From NCBI GenBank assembly GCA_021617435.1, contig JAJWCP010000002.1, positions 1 through 30,544 on the forward strand: DNA of 30,544 nucleotides, written 5' to 3'. Made by a program: the position numbers and the translations under genes. Position 1 is the first letter of the stretch, and the number at the start of each line of letters is the position of its first letter. The notes beneath the pieces were generated by a model. It was not told the DNA's origin. It did no database searches and saw only the letters and a program-made list of their open reading frames with translations. Below are positions 21,725-29,799 of this stretch, piece by piece. This DNA comes from Pseudomonadota bacterium. Its GTDB lineage: Bacteria; Pseudomonadota; Alphaproteobacteria; RF32; CAG-239.

Positions 21725-22479
21725 TGAAAATATCAGGTTGGCAAAAAACGGCAATTGCAGTTTGCGGGGTTTTAATGCTTGCTGCTTGCGCTTCTGGAAA
21801 AGCTGATGAAGAATCGGTTTTAAGTGCGGAAGAACTTTATAAACAAGGTTATCAAGATTTGCAAAAAACGGCTTATGCCAAAGCGGCGGAAAATTTTGAA
21901 AAAGTTGAAATTGAGCACCCGTATTCAAAGTGGGCGGTAAAGGCTAAACTGATGGGTGGTTACGCGCATTATAAAAATGAAAAATATGACGATGCAATTA
22001 TCAGTTTTGAGCGGTTTATTAAATTTCATCCCGGAAATAAAGACGTGGCTTATGCCTATTATATGAAAGCCTTGTGCTACTATGACCAAATAAGTCCGGC
22101 GGATAAAGACCAGTCAATCACCGCGGAAGCCAATGATGCTTTGCGGCAGGTGGTTATTATGTTTCCGAGCACCGCTTATGCTAAAGACGCGGCACAAAAG
22201 CTTAATTTGACGGCTGACCACTTGGCTGGGCAGGAAATGGCTGTCGGGCGTTATTATTTAAATGGCAAAAATTATCTTTCGGCGCTTAACCGCTTTAACA
22301 CCGTGGTTGAAAATTATCAGACTACCACGCAGATTGAAGAAGCTTTGTATAGGCAGGTTGAAATTTATACTATTCTCGGCATGAATAATCAGGCGCTTAA
22401 AACGGCAAAAGTTTTGGAGCATAACTACCCGCAAAGCAGTTGGAGCGTTAAAGCTCAAAACTTAATCAAAACTAAATAA
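21724..22479 (+). CDS. bamD: Outer-membrane assembly lipoprotein BamD
   Basis: BamD (ComL/YfiO) is the essential lipoprotein of the beta-barrel assembly machine. It has a lipoprotein signal peptide with lipobox LAAC (Cys22), followed by tetratricopeptide-like repeats, for example LYKQGYQDLQKTAYAKAAENFEKV, AVKAKLMGGYAHYKNEKYDDAIISFERF and VAYAYYMKALCYYDQI. The length of 251 is typical. It starts within the lpxC stop (TAATG overlap) and ends 8 nt before recN. The lpxC-bamD-recN order is a known alphaproteobacterial arrangement and supports the call. Confidence 0.95.
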   Translation: MKISGWQKTAIAVCGVLMLAACASGKADEESVLSAEELYKQGYQDLQKTAYAKAAENFEKVEIEHPYSKWAVKAKLMGGYAHYKNEKYDDAIISFERFIKFHPGNKDVAYAYYMKALCYYDQISPADKDQSITAEANDALRQVVIMFPSTAYAKDAAQKLNLTADHLAGQEMAVGRYYLNGKNYLSALNRFNTVVENYQTTTQIEEALYRQVEIYTILGMNNQALKTAKVLEHNYPQSSWSVKAQNLIKTK

Positions 22480-22487
22480 GGCTTAAA

Positions 22488-24158
22488 ATGTTAAAGTCGC
22501 TCTCGGTTCGCAATGTTGTTTTGATTGATTCGCTTAATTTGGATTTTAGCGGCGGGCTAAGCGTGTTCAGCGGCGAAACCGGTGCCGGTAAGTCGGTTTT
22601 GTTAGATTCACTAGGCTTGCTTTTGGGTAACAGAGCAGAGGTCGGCTTAATCAGAAACGGAGCGGATAAGTTAATGGTGAGCGGGGTGTTTGAGCTTGCC
22701 GATAAAGCTAATCCTTTTTTTGCGATATGCGCTGAAAATGATATTGAAGTTGATGATGAAATTATCATTAAACGTTCGCTCACGACTGATAGTAAAAGCA
22801 AAATATTGTTAAACGATCAACCGATTACGTTGCGTTTGCTTAAAGAACTCGGCTCGTATTTGGTTGAAGTGCACGGGCAATTTGATAATCAGGGATTGCT
22901 TAATCCGGCAACTCATTTGTCGGTGCTAGACAATTTCGGAGGTTATAATGCTGAATTAGCGGCTTTGGCTGATAGATATCAGTTTTATAAAAAATTGCAA
23001 AAACAGCTGAAAAATGCGGAACAGGCTTTTGCAGATGCCTCGCGGGAAGAGGATAATTTGCGTCATTGGGCTGATGAGCTTGAAAAGGCTAAAGTTAAAA
23101 AAGGCGAAGAAGAGGAGCTGAACCGCAAGCGCAATGAGTTAATGCACGCCGAAAAAATTTTGGAAAGCTTAAATACGGCGTATACTTCTTTGCAGGGGCG
23201 CGATATTGCCTCATCAATTCAAAAAGCGCAGAGCGCGCTCGCTAAGGTGAACAGTCTGACCGAAAATAAATTTGCCGATATTGACGAAGAGCTGAATACG
23301 GCGCTTATTCAATTAGACGAGGCGGTTGCGCGTATTGAACAAGCAAGCAGTGAAATAAGTTTAGACTCCGGCGAGGCAGACAGTGTGGAAGAGCGTTTGT
23401 TTGCACTGAAAGCGTTGGCGCGCAAACATCAGGTGAGCGTTGATGATTTACCAGAGGTTTTAGTTGATTTCAAGACCAAACTTGCCGCCATTGACAAAGG
23501 AGGCACGGATATTGCCGAGTTGCATATTGCGGTGGAAAAAGCCCGTGAAGAATATATGCAAAAAGCCGCTAGAGTAACGAAGTTACGACAAGAGACCGCG
23601 AGGGTTTTAGATGCAGCGGTTATGACAGAGTTGCCGCCACTTAAAATGGAAAAAGCCAAGTTTATGACGGAAATTAAGCCGCTTGCCGAATCGGAATGGA
23701 ATGAGCGCGGGAGCGATGCAGTTTGCTTTACGGTTGCCACTAATCCGAGTTCGCCGCAAGGTCCGCTCAGTAAAATTGCTTCCGGCGGCGAGTTGGCGCG
23801 ATTTATGCTAGCGCTTAAAGTAAATTTGGCGCAAAAAAGCAGTGTGGAAACTTTGGTGTTTGATGAGGTTGATTCCGGTATCGGCGGAGCTACCGCGCAG
23901 GCAGTTGGCGAGCGTTTATCGCGCTTGGCGCAAAAAGTTCAGGTTTTGGCAGTAACTCATTCGCCGCAAGTTGCCGCTTTCAGCAATGAGCATTTTAAGG
24001 TTAGCAAAGCAACTGAAAATAATGTTACCTTAACTCAGGTTGAAAAACTTTCAGACAGTGAGAAAAAAGAAGAAATCGCCCGCATGCTTTCCGGTGAAAA
24101 AATCAGTGACGAAGCGCGCGCGGCAGCCGAGGTTTTAATCAGCTGCCGTCACAAATAA
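22488..24158 (+). CDS. recN: DNA repair protein RecN
   Basis: RecN is an SMC-like ATPase that gathers broken DNA ends during double-strand break repair. Walker A is GETGAGKSVLLD at residues 29-40. A long coiled-coil-like middle region (about 150-380) is rich in Glu, Lys and Ala. The ABC signature reads KIASGGELARFMLALK and Walker B TLVFDEVDSGIGG, followed by VLAVTHSPQVAA. The length of 556 is normal. It ends 13 nt from the convergent recR stop, with no clear terminator between. Two recombination genes meet here, but on opposite strands, so not as an operon. Confidence 0.96.
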   Translation: MLKSLSVRNVVLIDSLNLDFSGGLSVFSGETGAGKSVLLDSLGLLLGNRAEVGLIRNGADKLMVSGVFELADKANPFFAICAENDIEVDDEIIIKRSLTTDSKSKILLNDQPITLRLLKELGSYLVEVHGQFDNQGLLNPATHLSVLDNFGGYNAELAALADRYQFYKKLQKQLKNAEQAFADASREEDNLRHWADELEKAKVKKGEEEELNRKRNELMHAEKILESLNTAYTSLQGRDIASSIQKAQSALAKVNSLTENKFADIDEELNTALIQLDEAVARIEQASSEISLDSGEADSVEERLFALKALARKHQVSVDDLPEVLVDFKTKLAAIDKGGTDIAELHIAVEKAREEYMQKAARVTKLRQETARVLDAAVMTELPPLKMEKAKFMTEIKPLAESEWNERGSDAVCFTVATNPSSPQGPLSKIASGGELARFMLALKVNLAQKSSVETLVFDEVDSGIGGATAQAVGERLSRLAQKVQVLAVTHSPQVAAFSNEHFKVSKATENNVTLTQVEKLSDSEKKEEIARMLSGEKISDEARAAAEVLISCRHK

Positions 24159-24171
24159 AAAATCAGTAATA

Positions 24172-24765
24172 TTAAAGTTGTTTGCGTGAGCTTAACGCCA
24201 GTTGAATGGTGCCGTCGTCCATATAATCAAGTTCGGCGCCGACCGGTATGCCTTGCGCTAAAGTGGTAACTTTGACCGGCATGTCTTTTAAGCGGCTTAA
24301 CAAATAATGAGTGGTAATTTGCCCGTCAACTGTTGCCGGCAGGGCTAAGATAACTTCTTCAATATGTTCATCGGCAATGCGGCTTGCTAGGTTGCTTAGG
24401 TTTAAATCTTCCGGCGTGATGCCTTCCAATGCGGAAAGAATCCCGCCCAAAACATGGTATTTGCCTTTATAAAAACCGACTCGTTCCATTGCCCATAAAT
24501 CGGCAACGTCTTGCACAATGCACAAGGTTGTATTGTCGCGAGAGGAGGAGCTGCAAATTGAGCATGGCGCTTCAGTATCAAAGTTGCCGCAGACAGGGCA
24601 TGTTTTAATATTATCGGCAACATCTTGCAATGCTTCAATCAGCGGCAAAAGCTGGGCGTCGCGTTTTTTGAGCAGTTGCAAAACAATACGGCGCGCCGAA
24701 CGGGTGCCAAGCGCGGGCAACTTGGCAACCGCTTTGATTAATTTTTCTATTTCTTTTCCGGCCAC
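24172..24765 (-). CDS. recR: Recombination mediator protein RecR
   Basis: RecR works with RecO and RecF to load RecA at gaps. It has an N-terminal helix-hairpin-helix (KLPALGTRSARRIVLQLL, about 15-32), a C4 zinc finger CPVCGNFDTEAPCSIC with Cys 56, 59, 68 and 71, then a Toprim domain starting at LCIVQDVADLWAMER and ending in TLAQGIPVGAELDYMDDGT. The length is 197 residues, normal. It is the last gene of the SRP RNA-dnaX-ybaB-recR set and lies 11 nt after ybaB, an arrangement conserved widely in bacteria. Confidence 0.97.
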   Translation of the reverse strand: MAGKEIEKLIKAVAKLPALGTRSARRIVLQLLKKRDAQLLPLIEALQDVADNIKTCPVCGNFDTEAPCSICSSSSRDNTTLCIVQDVADLWAMERVGFYKGKYHVLGGILSALEGITPEDLNLSNLASRIADEHIEEVILALPATVDGQITTHYLLSRLKDMPVKVTTLAQGIPVGAELDYMDDGTIQLALSSRKQL

Positions 24766-24776
24766 GGATTATGTCC

Positions 24777-25097
24777 TTAAAACGGAAGTTTTAAACCGCC
24801 GAGATTAACCCCGCCGGTAGCTTCTTTCATACCTTCTTCCTGCATAGCTTCAATTTTGTTGTGCGCATCATTGTAGGCGGCTAAAATTAAGTCTTCAAGC
24901 ATATCGCTTTCATCGGCGACAATCAGCGATTTGTCAATGGAAATTTTTTTCATTTCAGAGCGACCGTTAAGCACGATTTTAACTAATCCGCCGCCACTGG
25001 TGCCTTCACGTTCTTCCGCGGCTAAACGGGTTTGCGTTTCTTGCATTTTTTTCTGCATCATTTGCGCTTGTTTCATCAAGCCTTGAATGTTCATCAT
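24777..25097 (-). CDS. ybaB: YbaB/EbfC family nucleoid-associated protein
   Basis: This 106-residue protein belongs to the YbaB/EbfC DNA-binding dimer family. It starts MMNIQGLMKQAQMMQKKMQE, the family's helical N-terminus, and has the core VKIVLNGRSEMKKISIDKSL and DMLEDLILAAYNDAHNKIE. It sits between dnaX (3 nt gap) and recR (11 nt gap) as in most bacteria, which implies co-transcription. The exact DNA targets are unknown. Confidence 0.95.
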   Translation of the reverse strand: MMNIQGLMKQAQMMQKKMQETQTRLAAEEREGTSGGGLVKIVLNGRSEMKKISIDKSLIVADESDMLEDLILAAYNDAHNKIEAMQEEGMKEATGGVNLGGLKLPF

Positions 25098-25100
25098 TTT

Positions 25101-26861
25101 TTATTCTTCCTCTTCATAAGTTGGAGTTACGGTTTCTTTATCGGATTCATCTTCATTGTCAGAATCTTCCGTTTCAGTTTCAGAAACTTTACGGGTAATG
25201 GTATCAATGCGAGCGCCCTTAAAGTCAGCATATATTTCTTTGACTAACGGATGCTCAGAGGCACTGCGCTTGTCAGATTCTGTGGCAGCGCTTTCAATAT
25301 CTGCCAAAGTTTGACCAAGCGCGCCATGGCGCTGAATAATCTGCCATTCGCCGCCGGTCGCCTCAGTTAAAGCCTGCCGCAAGTTGCTTATAAAATCAGG
25401 CGGGGTTTTGTCAGACAAAGTCATCTCAATTTGCCAGTTGCCAAATTTTTCAACTGAAACATCGTGCTTTAATGAATAATCTATCAGCATTTTTTTGTGG
25501 CTTTCCAAATAAGAAACCAGCTGTGCAATGTTGTTCATTGGGCAAGGAGCGGATGAAATCGGCGCAGTCGGCGCGGGAGCCGGGTTAATCGCAGGCTGCG
25601 AAGCAAGGTTGTTCACCGGTTGCGGTAAAGCTTGCTGCGAGGCAATTTGCGGGGCTGAAACGCTGATTTTAGGAGCGGTTTGGTTTAAGTCAGATTTTTT
25701 TTTTACTTCTTCCAAAATTTCAGCCGGCGTCGGCAGGGAAGCTGAATAAGCGATGCGAATTAAAATCATTTCCAAGGCGTCAAGCGGCGCCGGGGCGGAG
25801 TTTAGTTCCGCTAAGCCTTTGAGCATCATTTGCCATACGCGCGATAAAACCGCTACTGATAAAGAGCCGGACAGCTTGTTGCAAAGCTCGCGGTCGTTTT
25901 CGCTTAATGTTTCGGAGTTAAGGGCGCCGGGTACAATTTTAGCTTTGGTAAGCATGTGGGTGACGTCAATTAAATCTTGCAAAATAACAAGCGGGTTGGC
26001 GCCGTTTTTATACTGAAGTTGCAAATTTTTAAGCACGGACGGAATATCGCCGGCGGTTAAGTGCTCAAAAAGTGCTAGAGTTTGAGTGCGGTCGGCCAGA
26101 CCAATCATTTCAATTACGGTTTCGGTTTTGATTTTGCCGTCGCCTAAAACAATAGCTTGGTCAAGCATGGACAATCCATCGCGGGCAGAACCGTCAGCAG
26201 CGCGGGCAACCATTTCAAGGGCTTCTTCATCAGCCTTTAAATTTTCAGCCGCAATAATTTTGTGGAACAGCTGCATTAATGTTTCAATGCTTAAACGCTG
26301 TAAGTCAAAACGTTGGCAGCGCGATAAAATAGTAACCGGAACTTTGCGGATTTCAGTGGTCGCAAAAATAAATTTAACATGCGCGGGCGGTTCCTCAAGC
26401 GTTTTTAACAAAGCATTAAAAGCGCCTTTGGAAAGCATGTGTACTTCGTCTATGATATAAACTTTATAACGGGCATTGGTCGGTTTGTAACGCACGCTGT
26501 CTAAAAGCTCGCGAATATCGTCAACACCGGTGCGGGAAGCGGCGTCAAGTTCCATAACGTCAATATGGCGTCCGGCGGCAATCGCGCGGCAATTTTCACA
26601 AACGCCGCAAGGATGAATGGTGGGACCGCCTTTACCGTCAAGCCCGGTGCAGTTAAGAGCACGGGCAATCAAGCGCGCGGTGGTGGTTTTTCCGACTCCG
26701 CGAATGCCGGTTAAAATGTAGGCATGGTGCAGACGATTGTTTTTAATGGCATTGGTTAGAGTTTGCACAAGAGCGTCTTGTCCGAGTAAATCTTCAAAGG
26801 TTTGCGGGCGGTATTTGCGCGCCAAAACAACGTATTGATTATCTGTATTTTCTTCTGCCAT
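25101..26861 (-). CDS. dnaX: DNA polymerase III subunit tau (and probably gamma), DnaX
   Basis: DnaX is the clamp-loader ATPase. The AAA+ domain shows Walker A GIRGVGKTTTAR (Lys58), the zinc module Cys71, 85, 88 and 91, IDEVHMLSKGAFNALLKTLEEPP (Walker B), FATTEIRKVP and SRCQRF (arginine finger). A Pro/Ala/Gln-rich linker (about 385-450) leads to the tau-specific C-terminal domain and a very acidic tail. The start at 26861 (MAEENTDNQY) is chosen over an upstream TTG. Full length is 586 residues. An A10 run at codons 386-389 (25695-25704) allows slippage: one extra A gives a stop two codons later, one A fewer gives a stop after four codons, making a gamma-like product of about 390 residues. Confidence 0.97.
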   Translation of the reverse strand: MAEENTDNQYVVLARKYRPQTFEDLLGQDALVQTLTNAIKNNRLHHAYILTGIRGVGKTTTARLIARALNCTGLDGKGGPTIHPCGVCENCRAIAAGRHIDVMELDAASRTGVDDIRELLDSVRYKPTNARYKVYIIDEVHMLSKGAFNALLKTLEEPPAHVKFIFATTEIRKVPVTILSRCQRFDLQRLSIETLMQLFHKIIAAENLKADEEALEMVARAADGSARDGLSMLDQAIVLGDGKIKTETVIEMIGLADRTQTLALFEHLTAGDIPSVLKNLQLQYKNGANPLVILQDLIDVTHMLTKAKIVPGALNSETLSENDRELCNKLSGSLSVAVLSRVWQMMLKGLAELNSAPAPLDALEMILIRIAYSASLPTPAEILEEVKKKSDLNQTAPKISVSAPQIASQQALPQPVNNLASQPAINPAPAPTAPISSAPCPMNNIAQLVSYLESHKKMLIDYSLKHDVSVEKFGNWQIEMTLSDKTPPDFISNLRQALTEATGGEWQIIQRHGALGQTLADIESAATESDKRSASEHPLVKEIYADFKGARIDTITRKVSETETEDSDNEDESDKETVTPTYEEEE

Positions 26862-26882
26862 TACATTCTCTAAAAACAAGGC

Positions 26883-26968
26883 GAAGGGACAAAAACCCCG
26901 ATATATTCGTTACGGCTGCTTCCTTCCGAACCTGACCGGATTGGCGAACTTTCGGTCTTTTGCCCTTC
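26883..26968 (-). ncRNA. ffs: Signal recognition particle RNA, small bacterial type (4.5S)
   Basis: Read on the minus strand, the sequence contains the universal SRP domain IV core: CCGGTCAGGTTCGGAAGGAAGCAGCC, interrupted here only to stay short, with GTCAGG, the GGAA tetraloop and AAGCAGCC in place. The outer ends GAAGGGCAAAAGACC and GGTTTTTGTCCCTTC pair to close the rod. The length is about 86 nt; ends are set by pairing. It lies about 21 nt upstream of dnaX on the same strand, a familiar alphaproteobacterial arrangement. A weak promoter (TTGAAA 27008-27013, AATATG or TACAAT near 26979-26990) lies upstream. Confidence 0.93.
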
Positions 26969-27051
26969 ATAAAAATCTATTGTACATATTGGCGTAATTC
27001 TGCCGATTTTCAAGCAAAAAAACTTAACTATCAACATCAGAGTAATAAAAA

Positions 27052-28464
27052 CTACCAATTACCTAAGAAGCGAAAAGTTTCATACTGCGGCTCAGGTTGA
27101 AACAGCAATCTTTCAGCTTCAGCCTGATTTTTGCCGTAAAATTTCGGCATGGGCTGAACATAGTTGCTAAAGCTTGTGGTTACCGAATCGGTAAATTTTT
27201 TGGGAGCTTTGTTTACAACTTTGGGACCGTCTGCAGTAACCTCCATAATGTTAAGAGCATGGCGGTTGGTGCCGTCGGTCATAATGCGGAAAGCGCCGTT
27301 AATGCCGATATACCCGTCTTCCGCGGTAATTAGCTCGTTAAGATTGTCGGAGTTTTTGCGAGACAGCGCGGAGGCAAGGGCAATGCCGTCATAGGCAAAA
27401 CTGTATAACTGGTTGGGAGCCTCGCCGAAATAGTCTTGATATTTTTTGTTAAAATAATCGTTATGGACGCGCGACATTTCAGGGTAAACACCATGGTACA
27501 AAGTGGTTTCTTTGCTTAAGTTGGTGTTTTCCCAAACGGTGGTGCCCAAAAACAAAACATCAGGATAGCTGACGTCATAGTATCCGAACATGGCTGCGGC
27601 GGATTTTAAGCGGCTGCCGGTTTCAGGAATCAACACGGCGTCAAAATCAACTTCACCGGCGGTGTATGTGGTTTTGAGCTGCTTTAATTCGCGGGCGGCG
27701 GAAGCATCACCGGCTTCAGCCAAAACGGTGAGTTTGCTTTTGATTTTATTAACTTCCGCCGAGCGGGTTTCATAATCGGTCATGGTTTTGACAATCTCGC
27801 CAAAGTCAAGAGTTTCGGGTGGGTAAAAGGCGATTTTTACAATTTCTCCGTTATTGGCGGCGGCAGATTTTAATGCGGCTTTGGCTAAATTAATACCGGC
27901 GGATGTATCTGGAATTAAAAGCGCGATTTTGCGCCGATTTTGCGAGGCCGCATACGCGATGATGCGCTCGCTTTGTTCACTGCCCAAAAGCCCTAAAGTA
28001 TAAACGCCGTGTTTAAGAACTTCGGGCGAGGTGGAAAAGGAAATGAGCGGAATGTTATAAGAAGACGCAATGCGCTCGGCGGCGGAAACTTCCGCGCTCA
28101 TCAGTGGTCCTAAAATTAAAACATTGCCTTCGTTTATAGCTTGGCGGACTGCCGAATCGGCGCCTTCGGGCGAACTTTGAGTGTCATAAAAGCGCACGGT
28201 TAAACGTGAATTGCCGGCGTCTTCAATCGCCATCATGGCGGCGTTTTTTAAGCCCTGTCCGTAAGTTGAGGCTTTGCCGCTTAAGGGCAAGAGCATGGCA
28301 ACGTTAAAGCTTTGCCGATTGCTTTCAAAGAACGAATCATCTTCAACGGTGTAACCGATGTCATTGGTTCCGCCGTGCATAAAAATTTTGTTTTGTCCGG
28401 CGGAGTGACAGCCGAGCAAAATAAACACTAAAAAAACGGCACTTAATTTTTTTAACACTTGCAT
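27052..28464 (-). CDS. LppC/LpoA-like penicillin-binding protein activator lipoprotein
   Basis: The 470-residue protein has a lipoprotein signal peptide with lipobox LLGC (Cys19). The body looks like a type I periplasmic-binding fold: NVAMLLPLSGKASTYGQGLKNAAMMAIED at about 53-82, ILGPLMSAEVSAAERIASSYNIPLISFSTSP at about 133-163, and DAVLIPETGSRLKSAAAMFGYYD. This matches the LppC/YraM (LpoA C-terminal) family, which in E. coli activates penicillin-binding protein 1a; here only that domain is present, without the LpoA N-terminal repeats. It is divergent from rsmI with a 74-nt gap, as often seen. An ABC-transporter ligand-binding role is the alternative. Confidence 0.85.
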   Translation of the reverse strand: MQVLKKLSAVFLVFILLGCHSAGQNKIFMHGGTNDIGYTVEDDSFFESNRQSFNVAMLLPLSGKASTYGQGLKNAAMMAIEDAGNSRLTVRFYDTQSSPEGADSAVRQAINEGNVLILGPLMSAEVSAAERIASSYNIPLISFSTSPEVLKHGVYTLGLLGSEQSERIIAYAASQNRRKIALLIPDTSAGINLAKAALKSAAANNGEIVKIAFYPPETLDFGEIVKTMTDYETRSAEVNKIKSKLTVLAEAGDASAARELKQLKTTYTAGEVDFDAVLIPETGSRLKSAAAMFGYYDVSYPDVLFLGTTVWENTNLSKETTLYHGVYPEMSRVHNDYFNKKYQDYFGEAPNQLYSFAYDGIALASALSRKNSDNLNELITAEDGYIGINGAFRIMTDGTNRHALNIMEVTADGPKVVNKAPKKFTDSVTTSFSNYVQPMPKFYGKNQAEAERLLFQPEPQYETFRFLGNW

Positions 28465-28538
28465 TTTTTCCTAAAATATAAAACAATCCACCTAGCTAAT
28501 ATGTAGACTAAAAAAAAGTTAATGTAAAGAGTTATAAA

Positions 28539-29375
28539 ATGTTAGATTGCGGCTTATATGTTGTGGCTACGCCTATCGGCAACTTAAATGATATTTCGGC
28601 GCGGGCGCTTGATACTTTAAATGCGGCTGAAATAATAGCTTGTGAAGATACCAGAGTTACAAAAAAACTGTTTGCGCTGTTGGGAATTTCAATACACAAG
28701 AATTTTATTTGTTATCAAAACTATAATGAGGAAGATAAAGCCGCGGGAATCGTTGATATAATTAAAAACGGGCAGGCGGTGGCGCTGGTGAGCGATGCCG
28801 GTTCGCCGTTAATTTCGGATCCGGGGTATAAATTGGTAAGTTTGTGCCGCAAAGATGGGGTTAAGGTTTACAGTATTCCGGGGGCGTCGGCGGTAATTTG
28901 CGCTTTGCAGCTTGCCGGTTTACCGACCAATCGTTTTATGTTTGCCGGATTTATTCCCAACAAGGACAAAGCGCGCGCTGATTTATTTAATGAACTTAAA
29001 AGCATTAACAGCACGTTGGTCTTGTATGAAACGGCGCCACGGTTGCTTAAAACCTTGCAAGCAGCCGCTGAAGTATTCGGCATCCGTGAAATGGCGGTAG
29101 TGCGTGAGATTACCAAACTGTATGAAGACGCGCGCAACGGCACGGCGCAAGAATTAGCGCAATATTATACGGAGAATCCGGCAAAGGGCGAAATAGTGCT
29201 GGTGATTGCGCCGCCTTGTCAGAGCGAATCGGCGGAAATTGATGTCAAAGCCGAGCTTTTATGCCGTATGCAAAAAATGAGCTTAAAATCAGCGGTGGAA
29301 GAAGTTACCGCGCTTAGCGGACTCAGTAAAAAAGAAGTTTATAATCAGGCTTTGGCGATAAAGGATAAAAAGTAA
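28539..29375 (+). CDS. rsmI: 16S rRNA (cytidine(1402)-2'-O)-methyltransferase RsmI
   Basis: RsmI methylates the 2'-O of C1402 in the 16S rRNA decoding centre. It has the tetrapyrrole-methylase-type fold: LYVVATPIGNLNDISARAL at residues 6-24, IIACEDTRVTKKL, ALVSDAGSPLISDPGYKLV, IPGASAVICALQLAGLPTNRF and the FYETAPRLLKTL-like LVLYETAPRLL. The length of 278 is normal. The C-terminal HTH-like segment (MSLKSAVEEVTALSGLSKKEVYNQAL) is typical. It is divergent from the LppC-like gene and followed 3 nt later by yraN, a common arrangement. Confidence 0.96.
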   Translation: MLDCGLYVVATPIGNLNDISARALDTLNAAEIIACEDTRVTKKLFALLGISIHKNFICYQNYNEEDKAAGIVDIIKNGQAVALVSDAGSPLISDPGYKLVSLCRKDGVKVYSIPGASAVICALQLAGLPTNRFMFAGFIPNKDKARADLFNELKSINSTLVLYETAPRLLKTLQAAAEVFGIREMAVVREITKLYEDARNGTAQELAQYYTENPAKGEIVLVIAPPCQSESAEIDVKAELLCRMQKMSLKSAVEEVTALSGLSKKEVYNQALAIKDKK

Positions 29376-29378
29376 ACA

Positions 29379-29765
29379 ATGACAAATAAACTTAATGGCA
29401 GGTTCGGTGAATTGGCGGCGTGTTGGTATATGCGACTCCATGGGTATAGAATTGTTTGTCGTAATCAGGTTATCGGCAGAGGAACTACAGCCGGTGAGCT
29501 TGATTTTGTGGCTTGCAAAGGTAAGGTTTTGGTTTTTGTTGAGGTTAAAGAACGCAAAAATATTGAACATGCCATGGTTGCCATCAGTAAACAACAGCAA
29601 AAGCGAATCGTGATGGCGGCGCAAGTTTTTTTACAACGCAATCCGCAATACAGAGATTTTGATATTCGTTTTGACGCGGTTTTTGTAAAATTACCGTTTA
29701 CGATAGTGCATATAAAAAACGCATGGGGCGCTGAAGTTTTGCAAAATAAAAATCCCCGCCGGTAA
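29379..29765 (+). CDS. yraN: YraN family protein (UPF0102), endonuclease-like
   Basis: This is a 128-residue member of the UPF0102/YraN family, which has a restriction-endonuclease-like core. The family motifs are visible: GRFGELAACWYMRLHGYRIVCRN at the start, then GELDFVACKGKVLVFVEVKERKN, whose E-x-D...E-x-K residues resemble a PD-(D/E)XK metal site, and FDIRFDAVFV. The biochemical role is not established. It starts 3 nt after rsmI, so co-transcription is likely, and ends 34 nt before the convergent isomerase gene. Confidence 0.92.
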   Translation: MTNKLNGRFGELAACWYMRLHGYRIVCRNQVIGRGTTAGELDFVACKGKVLVFVEVKERKNIEHAMVAISKQQQKRIVMAAQVFLQRNPQYRDFDIRFDAVFVKLPFTIVHIKNAWGAEVLQNKNPRR

Positions 29766-29780
29766 AGACGAGGATTTTTT
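29748..29780. terminator. Bidirectional terminator between yraN and the isomerase gene
   Basis: AAAAATCC (29748-29755) pairs with GGATTTTT (29772-29779), with a further C-G pair step inside the loop. T runs lie on the 3' side of both strands. It overlaps the last codons of yraN and lies 20 nt from the isomerase stop, serving both convergent genes. Confidence 0.7.
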
Positions 29781-29799
29781 ATATAGCCGTTAAGCTTTA

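Noticed and set aside
25695..25704. A10 run in dnaX as a sequencing or assembly error
   Set aside because: At ten A the full tau frame is intact to its normal end, so the given length is consistent; slippage is the more informative reading, though read-level checks would settle it.
26870..27058. Minus-strand open frame of 62 residues upstream of dnaX
   Set aside because: It covers the SRP RNA gene; conserved RNA motifs explain the sequence.
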